DNA of 64,000 nt from Bacteroides fragilis. GTDB lineage: Bacteria; Bacteroidota; Bacteroidia; Bacteroidales; Bacteroidaceae. The notes beneath the pieces are model-generated. The model did no database searches, had not been told where the DNA came from, and saw nothing but the letters and a program-made list of their open reading frames with translations. Numbering within the stretch: the first letter of the stretch is position 1; every line of letters begins with the position of its first letter. A program made the position numbers and the translations under genes. Below are positions 27,455 to 36,835 of this stretch, one piece after another. Where the stretch lies: contig NZ_SZUU01000012.1 of assembly GCF_019583405.1 (NCBI RefSeq), forward strand, positions 62,001 to 126,000, read 5' to 3'.

Positions 27455-28081
27455 TTAAACCAGATTTTTTCTTTTCAAATACATCCAATATCCTGTGATA
27501 GGTAATGAAGTTCCTATCAAAGCAGCAATAAAGGTGATGATTTTTGAAAACATTCCTGCATAGGTTCCGAAATGTAAGGCACGTACTACTTTCCAGACGG
27601 GAGCCCCCCGTTTTACTTCCACATCAAAGATAAAACTTACTACATCTCTGTACCATTGAAAGGACCACATTAATCCGGTCAGTGCACATACCAGCAAGAT
27701 AAGTGCTCCATAGAATCCCAGTACGGAGTGTAGATCGAACATGAATCTCCGTTTTCCTCTTTGGTGTTCTATTGTCAGCCGGCTTTTTTCCCATTTGCGT
27801 GGCCAGTAAACTGTAAGCCCGCTGATCAATATAAAGATGAAAAAAAGAGTGGAGATGCCTACTATCATTTTGCCTGTCGTTCGGGTATCATCCATAAGCC
27901 ACCGATGCAGCTTCATCACTATCATTAACGGACTTTCGCGGATAGATTCATATCCCATCATTGCCAGGAGTTCCTCTTTGAATACGAGGATGGCACCTGT
28001 AAAGCAAATAATACTGATCAGAATCCCTGCCGGAAGGGAGAGCCAAAGATGAATATAACGGCAATATCTTTTTATCTTCAT
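27455..28081 (-). CDS. PepSY-domain membrane protein (iron-uptake partner)
   Basis: 208 aa with about four transmembrane segments, a PepSY-associated TM helix family protein. Shorter than the usual 370-500 aa PepSY reductase-like proteins; a compact version (RYIHLWLSLPAGILISIICFTG at the start, FDLHSVLGFYG in the middle) that matches those found behind siderophore receptors. Its ATG directly follows the TonB receptor stop codon (TAAATG), so the two form one operon. Likely role: ferric-siderophore reduction or energising uptake in the inner membrane (inference). Confidence 0.8.
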   Translation of the reverse strand: MKIKRYCRYIHLWLSLPAGILISIICFTGAILVFKEELLAMMGYESIRESPLMIVMKLHRWLMDDTRTTGKMIVGISTLFFIFILISGLTVYWPRKWEKSRLTIEHQRGKRRFMFDLHSVLGFYGALILLVCALTGLMWSFQWYRDVVSFIFDVEVKRGAPVWKVVRALHFGTYAGMFSKIITFIAALIGTSLPITGYWMYLKRKNLV

Positions 28082-30496
28082 TTAAAAACGGTAAGAGATT
28101 ATTGCTGAGAAATTACGTGGATCGATCTGGTTGATGTATCCTCCACGATAGTAAGAATTATATCCTAATGCGTCGAACAAATTGTTCAGGTATACACGGG
28201 CAGTAAACTTGTGGATACTATAGGCCAACTGGGCGTTTATTGTAGTATAACCGGGCATGTCAAAAGGCTTTTCGTTGGTCATGGAACCGTGTCCGTCCGG
28301 TTTGATTGCAAAATCATTCACAGGACGTTTACCTACGAAATAGACTCCTATACCGGCTGATAGTCTTTTTAATACTCCTTTGTCGAATCGGTATTGAATC
28401 CATCCGTTAGCAGTATGTTTAGGGGTATTCATCGGGGCTGAACCATTTTTAAAGGCCGGGCTGTTTTCGTATTTTGCATCCAGATAAGCGTAACCCATCA
28501 TTACTTGGAGGTTTTCGAGTATACTTCCGCTTAATTCGGTCTCGATACCTTTTCTTTTCAGACTTCCCGCTTTATCAAAATAACCGGTAGGTTGAGTAGT
28601 TCCCGGATGATAAGTACTATAAGAGAGGTTTTTAGTAAGGATATCGAAATATGTCAGATTAAAGCGCAGGCGGTTATTCAGCCAATCGGACTTGATGCCT
28701 ACCTCAAATTGGCGGGTATTCGACGGACCTATTTCGTCTCCGTTCTCCATTCGTCTGGCTGCATGGAGGAGGCTGGTAGTGGTTGTATATGAACCGAACA
28801 GATTAATGTTCTTTATAGGAGTCAGCATGATGCCCAACATCGGATTCCAGGCATCTCCGGTAGTGGGACCTGCACTTGTATCGTCCTGACTGCTGATATA
28901 ACTGTACCTCAGTCCCAGGATAGCCTTTATATACTTATTAAAAGTCATTACCTCCTGTGCCATTATTCCATAACTTGAAGAATTGGATTTTACCGGGGTC
29001 TCGGGAACAAATTTAACCGCGACAGGTAGCACATTCGAGATGCTCGGGGCCAGTACATTGATAGTGTCTATATTGACAGGGGTATAATTGGTGATCGACA
29101 GATCGGTGTTTTTGTAGTCGAATCCCAGTTGGAATGTATGTTTAACAGGACCGGTGAAAATGTCTCTGCCGATAAAGTCAAGCTGGAAAGTTGAGTTGCG
29201 GTCATCGCGTAATGAACGTGAAATTGTTCTTCTACGCATGTTATATTCTTTATTGACCACGGTTTTTACGGAAGTACTTGTATTATCCACTTTATATGAA
29301 GAGCCGAAGTATGCTGCCCGCACACTGATATTATCTGTCAACTGGCGGGTGATGCGTGCGGCATAAGTCAGCGTCTTGTTGTTTACATTATCGTTTTTGA
29401 ATCCCAGGAATTTGTTGTGTGGCATGTCGTAGAGATTCTCTTCCGTATCTTTCGATAAATTGACTGAACTGGTATAAGGAGTACGGTTATCATTCAGGTA
29501 ATCCATTTCTACGGTAACGCTTGTTTTGTCATCCGGACGCCATTCTAATGAAGGGTTGATGTATACTCGATTGGAATGGATGACCGGGCGATAATTATCC
29601 GAACGTTCGAAGGCACCGTTCATACGGAAAGCAATCGTCTGATTTTTATCCAGAACGGACTGTACGTCGAATGTGGGGCGGAACAATCCCCAGCTGCCTG
29701 CCCGTAAAGATACTTCTCCTTCATTGGTGAACTTGGGTGTTTTGGTTACTACGTTGATTACTCCGCCTGCACTTCCGAGGTCGTTTCCGATACCTTGTGT
29801 GACGGCTGCGGAACCTTTGATGACCTGTATGCTTTCTACTCCCTGCATTTCGGATAAAGCAGAGCCGGTACGGAAATCGGAATCTATCCGGACTCCATTC
29901 TTTAGAATAGGTACTCCCCGGTATCCGCGGATGGACATACTTTCTCTTACTCCGCCATACGATCCGAAAAGAGTAACTCCAGGTACATTTTTTGTAACAT
30001 CGATTACGGTGAGTGCTCCCTGTTCGGCAATCGATTTTTCTGAGATTACAGAAATACTCTGTATCTGTTCACTGGGGCGTAATGGCATGCGGGTGATGGC
30101 ATCCAGTTTTTTCGGTTGTTTATATCGTTCTCCGAATACTTCTACAGTCGATAGCAAATTCTCATCCGGTAAAAGTGTAAAAGAGAGCTGTGCTGCACTT
30201 TTTGAGGTGAGATCGACTGTACGGGTTTGAGTGGCATACCCCACAAAGCTGATATTTATCTTGTAAATTTTGCGTGCCAGATTACGCAGAATAAAGCGCC
30301 CTTCACTATTGGTTGTTGTTCCGATGGTAGTTCCTTCTATTTGGACAGTGGCCGAAGCCAATGGCGTATCAGTTTCGTCATAGACTACTCCACGGATGGT
30401 AGGGACTCTATCGACTGACTCTGGTTCTGTGGCAAAAAGTAACGATGGGAATATTAGTAAAACTAATAAAATCAGGGTACTATAAATTTGCTTCAT
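28082..30496 (-). CDS. TonB-dependent siderophore receptor
   Basis: 804 aa. Signal peptide (1-22), a carboxypeptidase-regulatory-like beta domain (about 30-115, GVVYDETDTPLASATVQIEG), a plug domain (about 140-245, with IRGYRGVPILKNGVRID and GSAAVTQGIGNDLGSAGGVINVVTK), then a 22-strand-type barrel ending in the aromatic FSAIISYRF. It imports ferric siderophore across the outer membrane with TonB energy. The similarity is to FhuA/FpvA-type receptors rather than SusC. Followed immediately by the PepSY gene. Iron (Fur) control is plausible, but I identified no Fur box. Confidence 0.9.
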   Translation of the reverse strand: MKQIYSTLILLVLLIFPSLLFATEPESVDRVPTIRGVVYDETDTPLASATVQIEGTTIGTTTNSEGRFILRNLARKIYKINISFVGYATQTRTVDLTSKSAAQLSFTLLPDENLLSTVEVFGERYKQPKKLDAITRMPLRPSEQIQSISVISEKSIAEQGALTVIDVTKNVPGVTLFGSYGGVRESMSIRGYRGVPILKNGVRIDSDFRTGSALSEMQGVESIQVIKGSAAVTQGIGNDLGSAGGVINVVTKTPKFTNEGEVSLRAGSWGLFRPTFDVQSVLDKNQTIAFRMNGAFERSDNYRPVIHSNRVYINPSLEWRPDDKTSVTVEMDYLNDNRTPYTSSVNLSKDTEENLYDMPHNKFLGFKNDNVNNKTLTYAARITRQLTDNISVRAAYFGSSYKVDNTSTSVKTVVNKEYNMRRRTISRSLRDDRNSTFQLDFIGRDIFTGPVKHTFQLGFDYKNTDLSITNYTPVNIDTINVLAPSISNVLPVAVKFVPETPVKSNSSSYGIMAQEVMTFNKYIKAILGLRYSYISSQDDTSAGPTTGDAWNPMLGIMLTPIKNINLFGSYTTTTSLLHAARRMENGDEIGPSNTRQFEVGIKSDWLNNRLRFNLTYFDILTKNLSYSTYHPGTTQPTGYFDKAGSLKRKGIETELSGSILENLQVMMGYAYLDAKYENSPAFKNGSAPMNTPKHTANGWIQYRFDKGVLKRLSAGIGVYFVGKRPVNDFAIKPDGHGSMTNEKPFDMPGYTTINAQLAYSIHKFTARVYLNNLFDALGYNSYYRGGYINQIDPRNFSAIISYRF

Positions 30497-30538
30497 ACAT
30501 TCAACAGCATTAAATTAATATTAAAATTTAGTGAGCCG

Positions 30539-30546
30539 CAAAGGTA
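30539..30546 (-). promoter_or_regulatory. TonB receptor promoter -7 element
   Basis: TACCTTTG on the minus strand, with TTG about 20 nt upstream (plus CAA at 30567-30569). The spacer region contains two TGTACA palindromes. Confidence 0.6.
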
Positions 30547-30632
30547 CGTGTACATAAAAGTGTGTACAATACCTATAAAAAGGTATAATACAATGCAGAA
30601 TCCATAGAATTGGTGATTTAAAAATAAAGAAA

Positions 30633-30668
30633 GCGGATGAAAGTGATCATTTAGTCACTTCCATCCGC
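30633..30668 (-). terminator. Terminator of the SulP gene
   Basis: Stem GCGGATG-AAGTGA with its complement TCACTT-CATCCGC and a short loop, T-rich on the minus strand afterwards, 28 nt past the sulP-type gene stop. Confidence 0.7.
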
Positions 30669-30695
30669 CTGTTGTGTGCAGATAGTATCAGATTA

Positions 30696-32375
30696 TTAAT
30701 TCATAATTTCTTTGGCTCTGTCCAACGCTACATTTATGTTCGGACAGATATTTTGTTTTCCCAGTAATTCATAGAAACTGGATTTCTCAAGTGTATTGTG
30801 TACTTTCTCGTTTACTCCCGAAAGTACGATAGTGATCTTTTCTTTTTGGGACATTTTACAAAGGCTGGTCAGGTTATGAATACCGGTTGAATCGATAAAT
30901 GGAACTTTACGCATACGTATGATACGTACTTTGGGGCGGTCGCCCAACTGTGCCATTGTTTCTTCAAATTTGGTTGCAATGCCGAAAAAGTACGGACCAT
31001 TAATTTCATATACCTCCACTCCGGTAGGTATTATCAGGTGTTCTTCGCGCACGGCGATGTCCAGTTCGTCATTCGGGTCAATTTCATCTTTAATAACAGA
31101 AATTTCGGTCGTTTCCATTACACGGCGCATGAACAGGATGCAGGCAATCACCAGGCCTACTTCGATGGCGATAGTCAGGTCGAAGATGATGGTGAGGAAA
31201 AAAGTGATAAGCAGTACTGTTACATCCGATTTGGGATTTTTCAGTAATGCCTTGAAAGTGCGCCATTCGCTCATGTTATAAGATACGATAACCAATACTC
31301 CTGCCAGACATGCCATTGGGATGTACTGTGCCAAAGGCATCAGGAAAAGGAGGATCAGCAATAAAACTACAGCATGGATTATACCGGCCACCGGTGTTTT
31401 ACCGCCATTATTGATGTTTGTCATTGTACGGGCGATGGCTCCGGTAGCAGGAATACCGCCAAATAACGGTGTAATAAGGTTGGCTGTTCCCTGGGCAATC
31501 AGTTCGGTGTTCGAATCGTGCTTATCGCCCGTTACACCATCGGCTACGGTTGCTGACAATAACGATTCGATTGCTCCCAAAACGGCAATGGTAATAGCTA
31601 CCGGGAACAAGTCCTTGATGGCCTCCCAATTGAGTGCAGGCATGGTTGCGTCAGGTAATTCGGATTTGATTGTAAAACGGTCGCCAATGGTATCGATGGT
31701 GTCAATACCGGCGTATGTTTTCAATAAATATACTACTATTGTTACTACAATGATGGCAATAAGGGAACCCGGAATTTTCTTTGAGAACCGGGGGGTAATG
31801 GCAATAATTATGATACTGGCAATACTCACAATAGTGTTCCACCAATTGATTGTATCGAAATGGCGGAAATAAATCATCCATTTCCCGATAAAATCTCCCG
31901 GTACTTTCTCTCCACCGAAGTTCAGTCCGAATATGTCGGCAATCTGGGTCGTAAAAATAGTAACGGCTATACCGCTGGTAAAACCTACAATGATCGGATA
32001 AGGAATAAATTTAATGATTGCTCCCAGTTTAAAAACTCCCAATAAAATCAGGAGTATGCCGGCCATTAGTGTAGCTACAATCAATCCTGCTTCTCCGTAT
32101 TGCTGGATGATACCATAAATGATAACAATGAATGCTCCGGTAGGTCCTCCGATCTGTACTTTGCTTCCTCCGAGCAAAGAGATGATGAATCCTGCAATGA
32201 TGGCTGTAATAATTCCTTTTTCGGGCGATACACCTGATGCGATACCGAATGCGATAGCCAGAGGCAGGGCTACAATGCCTACAATAATACCTGCCATCAG
32301 ATCTGACATAAACGTTTCCTTAGAGTAGTTTTTCAAGGTCGAGAATAACCTTGGTTTGAAATCCAACACTTTCAT
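30696..32375 (-). CDS. SulP family anion transporter
   Basis: 559 aa. SLC26/SulP inner-membrane transporter with about 12-14 TM helices (for example ALPLAIAFGIASGVSPEKGI and GGPTGAFIVIIYG near the N-terminus) and a cytoplasmic C-terminal STAS domain (about 440-550, with FIDSTGIHNL). Members carry sulfate, bicarbonate or dicarboxylates; substrate not resolvable. Likely promoter TAATTTTG at plus 32444-32451. Followed by its own terminator. Confidence 0.9.
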   Translation of the reverse strand: MKVLDFKPRLFSTLKNYSKETFMSDLMAGIIVGIVALPLAIAFGIASGVSPEKGIITAIIAGFIISLLGGSKVQIGGPTGAFIVIIYGIIQQYGEAGLIVATLMAGILLILLGVFKLGAIIKFIPYPIIVGFTSGIAVTIFTTQIADIFGLNFGGEKVPGDFIGKWMIYFRHFDTINWWNTIVSIASIIIIAITPRFSKKIPGSLIAIIVVTIVVYLLKTYAGIDTIDTIGDRFTIKSELPDATMPALNWEAIKDLFPVAITIAVLGAIESLLSATVADGVTGDKHDSNTELIAQGTANLITPLFGGIPATGAIARTMTNINNGGKTPVAGIIHAVVLLLILLFLMPLAQYIPMACLAGVLVIVSYNMSEWRTFKALLKNPKSDVTVLLITFFLTIIFDLTIAIEVGLVIACILFMRRVMETTEISVIKDEIDPNDELDIAVREEHLIIPTGVEVYEINGPYFFGIATKFEETMAQLGDRPKVRIIRMRKVPFIDSTGIHNLTSLCKMSQKEKITIVLSGVNEKVHNTLEKSSFYELLGKQNICPNINVALDRAKEIMN

Positions 32376-32569
32376 TTCCTTCTTTTACTTATATATAATG
32401 TGATAAATGTCGCTATAATTTTCGTTTTGCAAAGTCGAGGTTGCAAAATTACATAAAATAAATGGCAATATGATGTTTTTGAACACCTTATTTATTTTTG
32501 ATCAGTTTTATCTATGCTTTTATAGATATTATTAATGAATATAATTCCGGCTTTTGTGAACTAATTCCT

Positions 32570-32577
32570 TATATTTG
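32570..32577 (+). promoter_or_regulatory. Rubrerythrin promoter -7 element
   Basis: TATATTTG, 60 nt upstream of the rubrerythrin start; consensus TAnnTTTG. Confidence 0.5.
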
Positions 32578-32637
32578 CGTTATTAATAAAAGCAAGTAAC
32601 CGACAAACGTAATTACCAATCTAAAATATATCAGATT

Positions 32638-33216
32638 ATGACTAAAAGTATTAAAGGCACTCAGACAGAAAAGAATTTGCTGACATCATTTGCAGGTGAA
32701 TCACAGGCAAGAATGCGTTACACTTATTTCGCAAGTGTGGCTAAAAAAGAAGGTTACGAACAGATTGCAGCTATCTTTACAGAGACTGCCGATCAGGAAA
32801 AAGAGCATGCAAAACGTATGTTTAAGTTCCTTGAAGGAGGTATGGTTGAAATCACTGCAAGCTACCCTGCAGGTGTTATCGGTAATACTCTTCAGAATTT
32901 GCAGGCTGCAGCAGCAGGCGAACACGAAGAATGGTCTTTGGATTATCCGCATTTTGCAGATGTTGCAGAACAGGAAGGTTTCCCAATGATTGCTGCCATG
33001 TATCGTAATATCTCTATTGCAGAAAAAGGGCATGAAGAAAGATACCTTGCTTTCGTAAAAAATATAGAAGTTGCATCTGTGTTTGCTAAAGAAGGCGAAG
33101 TCGTATGGCAGTGTCGTAACTGTGGTTATATTGAAGTGGGTAAAGAAGCTCCTGAGGTATGTCCTGCATGTCTGCATCCACAAGCATATTTCGAAATCAA
33201 GAAAGAAAATTATTAA
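32638..33216 (+). CDS. rbr: Rubrerythrin
   Basis: 192 aa. Peroxide reductase of anaerobes: a ferritin-like diiron four-helix bundle (ligand helices FAGESQARMRY, ADQEKEHAKR and EKGHEERYL) followed by a rubredoxin-like Fe(Cys)4 domain (C159, C162, C175, C178). It detoxifies H2O2 with electrons from NADH via a partner reductase. Cytoplasmic, monocistronic, with a strong terminator. Confidence 0.96.
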   Translation: MTKSIKGTQTEKNLLTSFAGESQARMRYTYFASVAKKEGYEQIAAIFTETADQEKEHAKRMFKFLEGGMVEITASYPAGVIGNTLQNLQAAAAGEHEEWSLDYPHFADVAEQEGFPMIAAMYRNISIAEKGHEERYLAFVKNIEVASVFAKEGEVVWQCRNCGYIEVGKEAPEVCPACLHPQAYFEIKKENY

Positions 33217-33240
33217 TAGAATCAGACTGTATTTTGCAGA

Positions 33241-33277
33241 AAGGTGGAGCTATATTCTCAAATAGCTCCACCTTTTC
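33241..33277 (+). terminator. Rubrerythrin terminator
   Basis: Perfect 13-bp stem AAGGTGGAGCTAT / ATAGCTCCACCTT with an 8-nt loop and T-rich tail, 24 nt after the stop. Confidence 0.85.
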
Positions 33278-33304
33278 TTTTATCTCCTTGCTGGATTATT
33301 TTTT

Positions 33305-34876
33305 CTATTTACCGGCATGTGGATAATCAATTGTATAGTGAAGACCACGGCTCTCTTTACGCTCCATAGCCATGCGCATTATCAGGTAACCCACATTAAT
33401 CATATTACGCAGTTCACATATTTCTTTAGATGCCACGCTTCGTTTGAACAGGCTTTCAGTCTCTTCGTATAAGATATCCAGACGATCCCAAGCACGTTTC
33501 AACCGGAGATCGCTACGGACGATACCTACATACGTACTCATGATTTGATTCACTTCTTTCATGCTTTGGGTAATAAGTACCATTTCTTCGGGTGAGCGGG
33601 TACCTTCATCATTCCACTCCGGAATTTCTTCGTTATAAGAATATTCGTCAATTACCGATAAGCAATGTCTGGCAGCGGCATCCGCATAAACCACTGCTTC
33701 TATCAATGAGTTTGAAGCCAACCGGTTGCCACCATGTAAACCTGTACACGAACATTCTCCGGCGGCATATAGCCGTTCAATAGAGGATTGACCATTCAGA
33801 TCTACTTTAATACCTCCGCAAAGGTAATGAGCCGATGGTGCTACAGGGATATATTCTTTGGTAATGTCGATTCCCAGGCTAAGGCACTTCTCGTATATAT
33901 TGGGGAAGTGTTTTTTAGTCTCTTCCGGATCTTTATGAGTTACGTCGAGGTAGACATGGTCGTCTCCACGATTTTTCATTTCATTATCGATAGCACGTGC
34001 TACGATATCACGCGGTGCCAAAGACAAACGGGGATCATATTTCTGCATGAACTCTTTCCCGTCCATGGTACGAAGTACACCGCCATATCCCCTCATTGCC
34101 TCGGTGATAAGGAAAGAAGGACGATCGCCCGGATGATAAAGCGCTGTCGGGTGGAATTGTACGAATTCCATATCTTTTACGGTTCCCTTTGCCCGGTATA
34201 CCATGGCAATGCCATCTCCGGTTGCTACAAGCGGGTTGGTTGTAGTCTGGTAAACAGCTCCTACCCCGCCTGTTGCCATTAATGTCACTTTGGCCAGATA
34301 AGTATCCACTTTACCTGTTTTAGGATCGAGGATGTAGGCTCCATAACACTGGATATCCGGTGTTTGTCGAGTGACGGTTACTCCTAAATGGTGTTGGGTC
34401 AGGATTTCGATGGCAAAATGATTTTCGATTACCGTTATATTCGGATGTTGTTGTACCGCTTGAATCAGGCTGTCCTGAATTTCAGCGCCGGTATTATCTT
34501 TATGATGCAGGATACGAAACTCCGAATGGCCTCCTTCCCGGTGAAGATCGAACTCCCCTTTTTCATTTTTGTCGAAGTTTACCCCCCAACTGATCAACTC
34601 TTGTATTTGCGCAGGAGCTTCACGTACGACTTTTTCTACGGCGATACGATCGCTGATCCAGTCACCGGCAATCATTGTATCTTCAATATGTTTCTCAAAA
34701 TTGTCGACCAGCAGATTGGTCACTGAGGCCACTCCTCCTTGGGCAAAATAAGTGTTTGCTTCTTCCAGCCCGCTTTTGCAAACAAGGGCTACTTTTCCTT
34801 TATGTGCCACTTTTAGGGCAAAACTCATTCCGGCGATACCAGAACCGATTACGAGGAAATCGAACTTTTTAACCAT
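33305..34876 (-). CDS. nadB: L-aspartate oxidase
   Basis: 523 aa FAD flavoprotein that oxidises L-aspartate to iminoaspartate, using O2 or fumarate; the first step of NAD synthesis and partner of NadA. FAD-binding GSGIAGMSFA at the N-terminus, the substrate region REGGHSEFRILHHKD, FHPTALYHPG, and GLHGGNRLASNSLIEA. C-terminal helical domain complete. Fumarate is the likely acceptor in an anaerobe (inference). Promoter TAGCTTTG at plus 34898-34905. Confidence 0.95.
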   Translation of the reverse strand: MVKKFDFLVIGSGIAGMSFALKVAHKGKVALVCKSGLEEANTYFAQGGVASVTNLLVDNFEKHIEDTMIAGDWISDRIAVEKVVREAPAQIQELISWGVNFDKNEKGEFDLHREGGHSEFRILHHKDNTGAEIQDSLIQAVQQHPNITVIENHFAIEILTQHHLGVTVTRQTPDIQCYGAYILDPKTGKVDTYLAKVTLMATGGVGAVYQTTTNPLVATGDGIAMVYRAKGTVKDMEFVQFHPTALYHPGDRPSFLITEAMRGYGGVLRTMDGKEFMQKYDPRLSLAPRDIVARAIDNEMKNRGDDHVYLDVTHKDPEETKKHFPNIYEKCLSLGIDITKEYIPVAPSAHYLCGGIKVDLNGQSSIERLYAAGECSCTGLHGGNRLASNSLIEAVVYADAAARHCLSVIDEYSYNEEIPEWNDEGTRSPEEMVLITQSMKEVNQIMSTYVGIVRSDLRLKRAWDRLDILYEETESLFKRSVASKEICELRNMINVGYLIMRMAMERKESRGLHYTIDYPHAGK

Positions 34877-34897
34877 AAGTTTCAGTGTTTATCACCG

Positions 34898-34905
34898 CAA
34901 AGCTA
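34898..34905 (-). promoter_or_regulatory. nadB promoter -7 element
   Basis: TAGCTTTG on the minus strand, 22 nt before the nadB ATG; consensus TAnnTTTG. Confidence 0.55.
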
Positions 34906-34983
34906 CGAAATAAGTTTTTTCGTTGTACTTTTCGTTGCCATTAATTCATAAATTTACTAACTTTCCGCCAAAAATCTGACAAA

Positions 34984-35382
34984 ATGAACCGTATCTTTCA
35001 TGCTCGCATTGTCTGGTATCAATATTTCCTGCTGGTTGTATTGGGCGTTAATGCTTTTGGTTTCTTATGGTGTAAGAATATTATATTGGCTACTCTGATG
35101 ATGTTGTTCCTGATTGTTATTATCGAACAGATCATACATACTGTCTATACCGTTACTACAGACGGTGTTCTGATACTCAATTATGGTCGCTTTATCCGTA
35201 AGAAAACCATTCCTATTGCAGAAATTACTTCTATCCGTAAGATCCATTCCATGAAATTCGGAAGTTTCGCAGTAACGAATTACTTATTGATAGAATATGG
35301 AAAGGGAAAATATGCTTCTGTGCTTCCGGTGAAAGAAAAGGAATTTGTAGAACTGATTGAAAAAACAAGAAACTTAATTTAG
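34984..35382 (+). CDS. Small membrane protein with PH-like domain
   Basis: 132 aa. Two N-terminal transmembrane helices (about 12-50) and a C-terminal beta-rich domain (about 55-130, TTDGVLILNYGRFIRKKTIP...) like bacterial PH domains. Cytoplasmic side of the inner membrane is likely for the domain. Six nt before lpdA, so probably cotranscribed, but no functional link is evident. Confidence 0.65.
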   Translation: MNRIFHARIVWYQYFLLVVLGVNAFGFLWCKNIILATLMMLFLIVIIEQIIHTVYTVTTDGVLILNYGRFIRKKTIPIAEITSIRKIHSMKFGSFAVTNYLLIEYGKGKYASVLPVKEKEFVELIEKTRNLI

Positions 35383-35388
35383 TGAACT

Positions 35389-36732
35389 ATGAGATACCAG
35401 GTTATTATTATCGGTGGAGGTCCTGCCGGCTATACGGCTGCCGAGGCTGCCGGAAAATCAGGACTGAGTGTGTTGGTTTTTGAGAAACAAAACTTAGGAG
35501 GCGTTTGCCTGAACGAAGGGTGTATACCCACAAAAACATTACTTTATTCGGCAAAAACCTATGATGGTGCTAAACATGCGTCAAAATATGCTGTGACGGT
35601 TCCGGAAGTCTCTTTTGATCTTCCTAAGACTATTGCTCGTAAATCGAAGGTGGTGCGTAAACTGGTTTTAGGGGTAAAATCGAAGTTAACGTCCAATAAT
35701 GTTACTATTATAAGTGGAGAGGCAATCATTTTGGACAAGAATACAGTCCGTTGTGGTGAAGAAACTTATGAATGTGATAACTTAATTCTCTGTACAGGTT
35801 CCGAAACTTTTGTTCCTCCTATTTCCGGAATCGATAATGTAAACTATTGGACACATCGTGAAGCGTTAGACAATAAGGAATTGCCGGCTTCACTTGCCAT
35901 TGTGGGCGGTGGAGTGATCGGTATGGAGTTTGCGTCCTTTTTCAATAGTCTGGGTGTGAAGGTGACCGTTATTGAGATGATGGATGAAATTCTGGGAGGC
36001 ATGGATAAAGAGCTTTCTGCCTTGTTGCGTGCTGACTATGCAAAGCGGGGCATTCAGTTCCTGTTAAGTACCAAAGTCGTTTCATTGGCACAGACGGAAG
36101 AAGGTTCTGTGGTTTCTTATGAAAATGCTGGGGAGACAGGAAGTGTAATTGCCGAAAAGCTATTGATGAGTGTAGGGCGTCGTCCGGTGACAAAAGGCTT
36201 TGGACTCGAGAACCTTAACCTGCAACGGACAGAACGCGGAAATATTGTAGTAAACGGGCAAATGGAAAGTTCATTACCCGGAGTGTATGTCTGCGGTGAT
36301 TTAACCGGGTTCTCCCTATTGGCACATACCGCTGTTCGTGAAGCGGAAGTAGCCGTACATGCAATTCTTGGAAAAGAAGATAAGATGAGTTATGCCGCTA
36401 TCCCCGGAGTAGTTTATACTAATCCGGAAATAGCCGGTGTCGGCCAAACGGAAGAATCTCTGACAGCAAAAGGCATTGCTTACCGTGCCGTAAAGCTTCC
36501 GATGGCATATTCCGGACGTTTTGTTGCCGAGAATGAAGGAGTGAATGGAGTATGTAAGGTGTTGCTTGGCGAGGACGATACCATTCTGGGAGCACATGTT
36601 TTGGGTAATCCTGCTTCTGAAATTATCACGTTGGCAGGGATGGCTGTAGAAATGAAGCTGAAGGCAGCCGAGTGGAAGAAGATTGTTTTTCCACATCCTA
36701 CGGTTGCCGAAATTTTCCGTGAAGCATTGTAA
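35389..36732 (+). CDS. lpdA: Dihydrolipoyl dehydrogenase (E3)
   Basis: 447 aa flavoprotein disulfide reductase. FAD-binding GGGPAGYTAAEA, redox-active C40-x4-C45 (GGVCLNEGCIPTK), the NAD-binding GGGVIGMEFA, and the C-terminal catalytic His-Glu motif HPTVAEIFREAL. It reoxidises lipoamide in 2-oxoacid dehydrogenase or glycine-cleavage complexes. No E1/E2 or gcv genes lie in the window, so the complex it serves cannot be read here. Confidence 0.92.
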   Translation: MRYQVIIIGGGPAGYTAAEAAGKSGLSVLVFEKQNLGGVCLNEGCIPTKTLLYSAKTYDGAKHASKYAVTVPEVSFDLPKTIARKSKVVRKLVLGVKSKLTSNNVTIISGEAIILDKNTVRCGEETYECDNLILCTGSETFVPPISGIDNVNYWTHREALDNKELPASLAIVGGGVIGMEFASFFNSLGVKVTVIEMMDEILGGMDKELSALLRADYAKRGIQFLLSTKVVSLAQTEEGSVVSYENAGETGSVIAEKLLMSVGRRPVTKGFGLENLNLQRTERGNIVVNGQMESSLPGVYVCGDLTGFSLLAHTAVREAEVAVHAILGKEDKMSYAAIPGVVYTNPEIAGVGQTEESLTAKGIAYRAVKLPMAYSGRFVAENEGVNGVCKVLLGEDDTILGAHVLGNPASEIITLAGMAVEMKLKAAEWKKIVFPHPTVAEIFREAL

Positions 36733-36835
36733 GAGTCGCAAATTGCAGGTTACGGGTTATAAGTGTCATGCAGATAAGCAAGCAGTTGCCCGTAATCCGT
36801 AACTTGCATTTTGTCACTCGTAGCTTATAAGCATT
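36733..36835. repeat. Long inverted repeat between lpdA and dacB
   Basis: Imperfect palindrome: GCAAATTGCAGGTTACGGGT on the left and CCCGTAATCCGTAACTTGCA on the right, separated by about 30 nt. Different in sequence from the CACAGATTAC family. A probable 3' hairpin of lpdA. Confidence 0.55.
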